Positions 61,110 through 64,000 of a DNA stretch of 64,000 bases are shown one piece after another (position 1 is the stretch's first letter; the number at the start of each line of letters is the position of its first letter). The position numbers were made by a program, and so were the translations under genes. Below the pieces are notes generated by a model. The model did not search any database and was not told where the DNA came from. It was given only the letters and a program-made list of their open reading frames with translations. This DNA is from Eimeria necatrix (lineage: Eukaryota; Apicomplexa; Conoidasida; Eucoccidiorida; Eimeriidae), in assembly GCF_000499385.1 (NCBI RefSeq), contig NW_013651790.1, forward strand, positions 142,104-206,103, written 5' to 3'.

Positions 61110-62335
61110 AGAGCTTTTAGAGCTTCCGTGACCACTGGTCTCTTTCTTTGACACCACTGGTCTCTTTCTTTGATTTAATTCAATTTGCTTCTGTGTCTTT
61201 ATTTGTCTTTTGAGAAACTTCCGCTGCAGACACATCTCAGGGGGGCCCCCAAAGAGGGTTGCAGCTAGTTAGGGTATCAGGTGTGGGGCCCCTAGCGGGT
61301 TCGCCGTGAGCTGGGGGCCCCCTAGTGGCTGCCCTTTTGCTGCGGCAAACTTGTTAAGGGGGCCCCCCGGGGGCCCCCACCCCCCTGGGGGGCCCCCCGG
61401 GGCCCCCCCGGGGGCCCCCAGGACCCCGGGGGGCCCCCAGCAGGGCATTCTAGAACTGGCACTGAAAGCTAGCCCCTAAAGCAGCAGCGCAGCTGCAGCA
61501 AAAGACGTGCTGCTGTGTCACCGCGCTTAGAAAGTGCAGGCAGACCTGCAGCTGCTGCTGCTGCTGTTTCTGCTGGCCCGAGGGGCCCCCAGGTATTCCC
61601 TGAGGGGCACAGGGGGCCCCTTGGGGCCCCCCAGACAACAGGGTCCTGTCCCCGGTTTTGTTGCTGTCTACTGCTTCAATTTTGTCACTATTGACTGAAT
61701 GTTTATCAAGACTTTTTCCAGATTGCACAACAGGGGGCCCACCCGCAGCAAAAGGCCAAAAAGGGGGCCCCTGCTGCTGTCAGGGGGGCCCCTGCTGCTG
61801 TCAGGGGGCCCCTCCTGGGGGCCCCTACAGTTCTCAGGGGTGCCCAACAAAGGGTTCCATAGCTGGAGGGGCCCCCCTGGCAGCTGCAGGGGGCCCCCAC
61901 AGCTGTCAGGGGGGCCCCACCTAGGGCTTTAGGGCAGCGGGGGCCCCTGCAGCTGTCAAGGGGGCCCCCACTCAGGGCCCCGGGGAAGAGGGGCCCCCTG
62001 CTGTCTTGTGCATTTGCGTTTGTTTACTTCTTGCCCCTGCATGCACAGCAGCAGCAGCACACAGCAGCAGCTTGCTGCAGCTTTTGCTGCTGCTCACTAG
62101 CTCTGGAGGACCAGTGGACCTCCAGGCCTCGCCAAACAGACCACTGCCCGCCCGCAGTGCTGCTTCTAAAGGGTACAGACAGGTAGGGGGGCCCCCGTAG
62201 CTGCTGGGGGGCCCCCCAGGCTGCTTTGGGGGCCCCCCAGGCTGCTTTGGGGGCCCCCCAGGCTGCTTTGGGGGCCCCCCGAGCAGCAAAAATGAATATA
62301 AACCCTAAAAAACAACAAAACATGAAAGCTGTTAC
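61110..62335. other. Repeat-rich region between the kinesin tail and the EF-P exons
   Basis: A direct repeat ACCACTGGTCTCTTTCTTTG occurs twice (61131 and 61155), in what is probably a 3' untranslated region. Then follow GGGGCCCC islands (61230-61990), and a 21-base tandem repeat (GCTGCTTTGGGGGCCCCCCA plus G) at 62203-62283. The 3' exons of the EF-P-like gene must lie here or have been lost. A candidate at 62098-62168 has splice-like borders but no convincing similarity. Confidence 0.55.
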
Positions 62336-63246
62336 CTCAAAACTGTTAAAATTGAAGACGGAAGCTGCACCTTCACCGGCACCCCCTCGTGCATCCACAC
62401 GGGCACCTGCAGCTCCGCTGCAGCAGCAGCACAGAGCGCAGCAGCAGCAGCGCAGCAAGCAGCAGCAGCAGCAGCAGCAAGCAGCAGCAGCAGCAGCAGC
62501 AGCAAACGACACAGGAGCTGCAGCACCGCCAAAATCCTCTATCTCTTCTACGCAGCAACTGCACTGAGAGTGACATTTTCTGCGTTTCATTATCCCCGAG
62601 GGGCCCCACACTCGGGGGGCCCCTCAAGGGGCCCGTGTCTCAGGGGGCCCCTCGTTTGGGGGCCCCAAGGCCAGCGTCCTCTGGGGCCCCCAGCCAGGCT
62701 CCTCTGAGGGCCCCCCGAAGGGCCTCTGGGGGGCCCCTGGGGCCCCCAGGGGGCCCCTGCGAGGGGCCTGGGGATCCCCCCGAAGGGCCTCTGGGGGGCC
62801 CCTGGGGCCTTGGGGGCCCCAGAGGGCCCCTGGGGGGGCCTGGGGGGCCCCCCGAAGGGCCTCTGGGGGGCCCCCGGGGCCCCCTTGGGGGCCCCCAGGG
62901 GGCCCTCAGGGGGCCCCGGGGAGGGTGAGAGCTTACGGGTAAGGTGCTCGGCGACAGAGGGGCCCCCGAAAAGGCGGAGAGGGATAATAACCTGTAAAGG
63001 AACAGAAAAGAGTTTTAAATTGTTTTAAATAGTTTTAAAGAGTTTTTAACAGTTTTAAATAGTTTTAAAGAGTTTTTAATTGTTTTAAGGAGTTTTAAGG
63101 TAAAGCAAAAGGAAGCAGCAATAATGGCTCAGAGACAGTGCCTCAGCAGCAGCACACCTCGTCGTAGTTGGGGTCAGACAAAACCACAGCCCCATTTGGA
63201 GCGTCTACGTACATCACCTGCAGCAGCGTCTTCTCTGGCTCTATTT
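62336..63246 (-). CDS. Elongation factor P-like protein, three internal exons
   Basis: EF-P binds stalled bacterial-type ribosomes and eases Pro-Pro synthesis; in an apicomplexan it would serve the apicoplast or mitochondrion. Exons 63246-63158 (EIEPEKTLLQVMYVD, then NGAVVLSDPNYDE), 62991-62937 (VIIPLRLFGGPSVAEHLT) and 62417-62336 (ELQVPVWMHEGVPVKVQLPS, then SILTVLR). All three phases agree (2 nt, 29 codons; 18 codons plus 1; 2, 26 codons, 2). Order and spacing match the first OB domain of EF-P: a Y-x-D...D-x-x-x-Y-E strand pair, then L-x-G-x-x-x-x-x-L, then V-x-x-x-x-x-EG-x-P-x-x-V-x-LP. The N-terminal KOW-like domain with its modified-residue loop would lie to the right and the C-terminal OB domain to the left; neither was found. 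The gene is broken up by GGGGCCCC and AT-rich introns. Confidence 0.7.
63005..63105. repeat. AGTTTTAAA tandem repeat in an EF-P intron
   Basis: Units AGTTTTAAAT, AGTTTTAAAG and AGTTTTTAAC alternate with a period of about 12-13 bases. It is AT-rich and lies within the intron 62992-63157. Confidence 0.9.
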
Positions 63247-63248
63247 CT

Positions 63249-63290
<42 letters not shown>

Positions 63291-63621
63291 GGCTGGATAA
63301 ATGTGTGGGAGCGAAGAGACAGGAGGAGAGGCAGAGACACGAAGCAGCAAGAGCAGCTGGGGAGCAGCAGCAAGCTGCTGCTTAGGGTTTGCAGAGGCCA
63401 CGCTGGGGCTGCAGCAGCGAGAAACCCTAAACCCTGAAAAAGGGTTTAGGGTTTGGAAAGGGGGAAGCAAAGAGACACAGAAGCAACACGCCGGAGAGCC
63501 CCAACAGCAAAGAGACAAAAAGAAGCAGCAGCAAAAAGAGCAGCAGCAGCAGCAAGGCCTGAGGCCCCTACAAGCAGCAGCAGGGGGCTTTTGGGGCCCC
63601 CGCCGCAGCGCGCTCAGGGGC

Positions 63622-63677
<56 letters not shown>

Positions 63678-64000
63678 TAAGGGAGCCAATAATTTGCTGC
63701 TGCTTTCCAGCAGAGGCGAAGGGAAAAGGAGAAGCAGCAGCACAAAAGAGAAGAAAAATAACCTCAGAGGCAGCCCAGCTGGAGAAGAAGGGAGACTTTA
63801 GGGTTTAGGGTTTAGGGTTTAGGGTTTAGGGTTTAGTATTTGGGGTTTAGGCACACTAGCACGGCCCACAGACTGCGGCCTGCCTCAGCCCCAAACCGTA
63901 AAACCTAAACCCTAAACCCTAAACCCTCAGCCCTAAAACCTGCGCTCTAAGTGGAAGCGAAAGATAAACAGTTCTAAACCCTAAACCCTAAACCCTAAAC
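63247..64000. other. Right edge: CAG tracts and telomere-like arrays
   Basis: A (CAG)n tract at 63250-63290 forms the 3' end of an EF-P intron on the minus strand. An inverted pair of AAACCCT/TTTAGGG dimers sits at 63421-63455, a 19-fold CAG tract at 63620-63675, a TTTAGGG array at 63797-63850, and AAACCCT arrays at 63894-63930 and 63974-64000. No further exon of the EF-P-like gene was recognised. Confidence 0.6.

Noticed and set aside
63797..64000. Chromosome end
   Set aside because: The arrays are short, in both orientations and interrupted by unique DNA, as elsewhere in the window, so they look interstitial.

Overview
The window looks like nuclear DNA of a coccidian apicomplexan, almost certainly an Eimeria species. 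The evidence is dense (CAG)n/(CTG)n tracts that encode long Gln, Ala and Ser runs inside genes, dozens of interstitial copies of the plant/coccidian-type telomeric heptamer AAACCCT, GGGGCCCC islands, and intron-rich genes for conserved eukaryotic proteins. I placed exons by eye from protein-family similarity, GT-AG (or GC-AG) signals and reading-phase agreement between neighbouring exons. No search was run.

Layout. 1-5304 (minus): RNA cytidine acetyltransferase NAT10/Kre33, eight exons, 3' end off the left edge. 7431-9339 (minus): protein-L-isoaspartate O-methyltransferase, four exons. 11828-14666 (minus): unidentified 459-residue protein, six exons. 16029-16110 (plus): tRNA-Ser(CGA). 16526-21592 (minus): RAP-domain protein with helical repeats, probably an organelle RNA-binding protein. 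23231-49123 (minus): one giant VPS13 lipid-transfer protein, 20 modelled exons and about 6,550 residues. 54675-60439 (plus): kinesin-13 with an apparent one-base frameshift and a missing motor segment. 62336-63246 (minus): internal exons of an elongation-factor-P-like gene hidden among repeats, both ends unresolved.

The genes do not form a pathway. They are a run of single housekeeping genes: rRNA/tRNA acetylation, protein repair, organelle RNA handling, bulk lipid transport, microtubule depolymerisation and translation. Most noncoding DNA is repeat: AAACCCT arrays (0.9-20.2 kb and 54.2-64 kb, absent from the 34 kb around VPS13), GGGGCCCC islands, GCTAGC arrays, GCATGC arrays and triplet tracts.

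The most unusual signal is a dispersed perfect palindrome, GGTGTACGTACACC, with 11 near-exact copies. In three different genes it lies 12-13 bases inside the 5' end of an intron, and once it abuts a 3' splice site. Triplet tracts often form the 3' ends of introns, telomere-like arrays often start within a few bases of 5' splice sites, and two introns are best explained as GC-AG.
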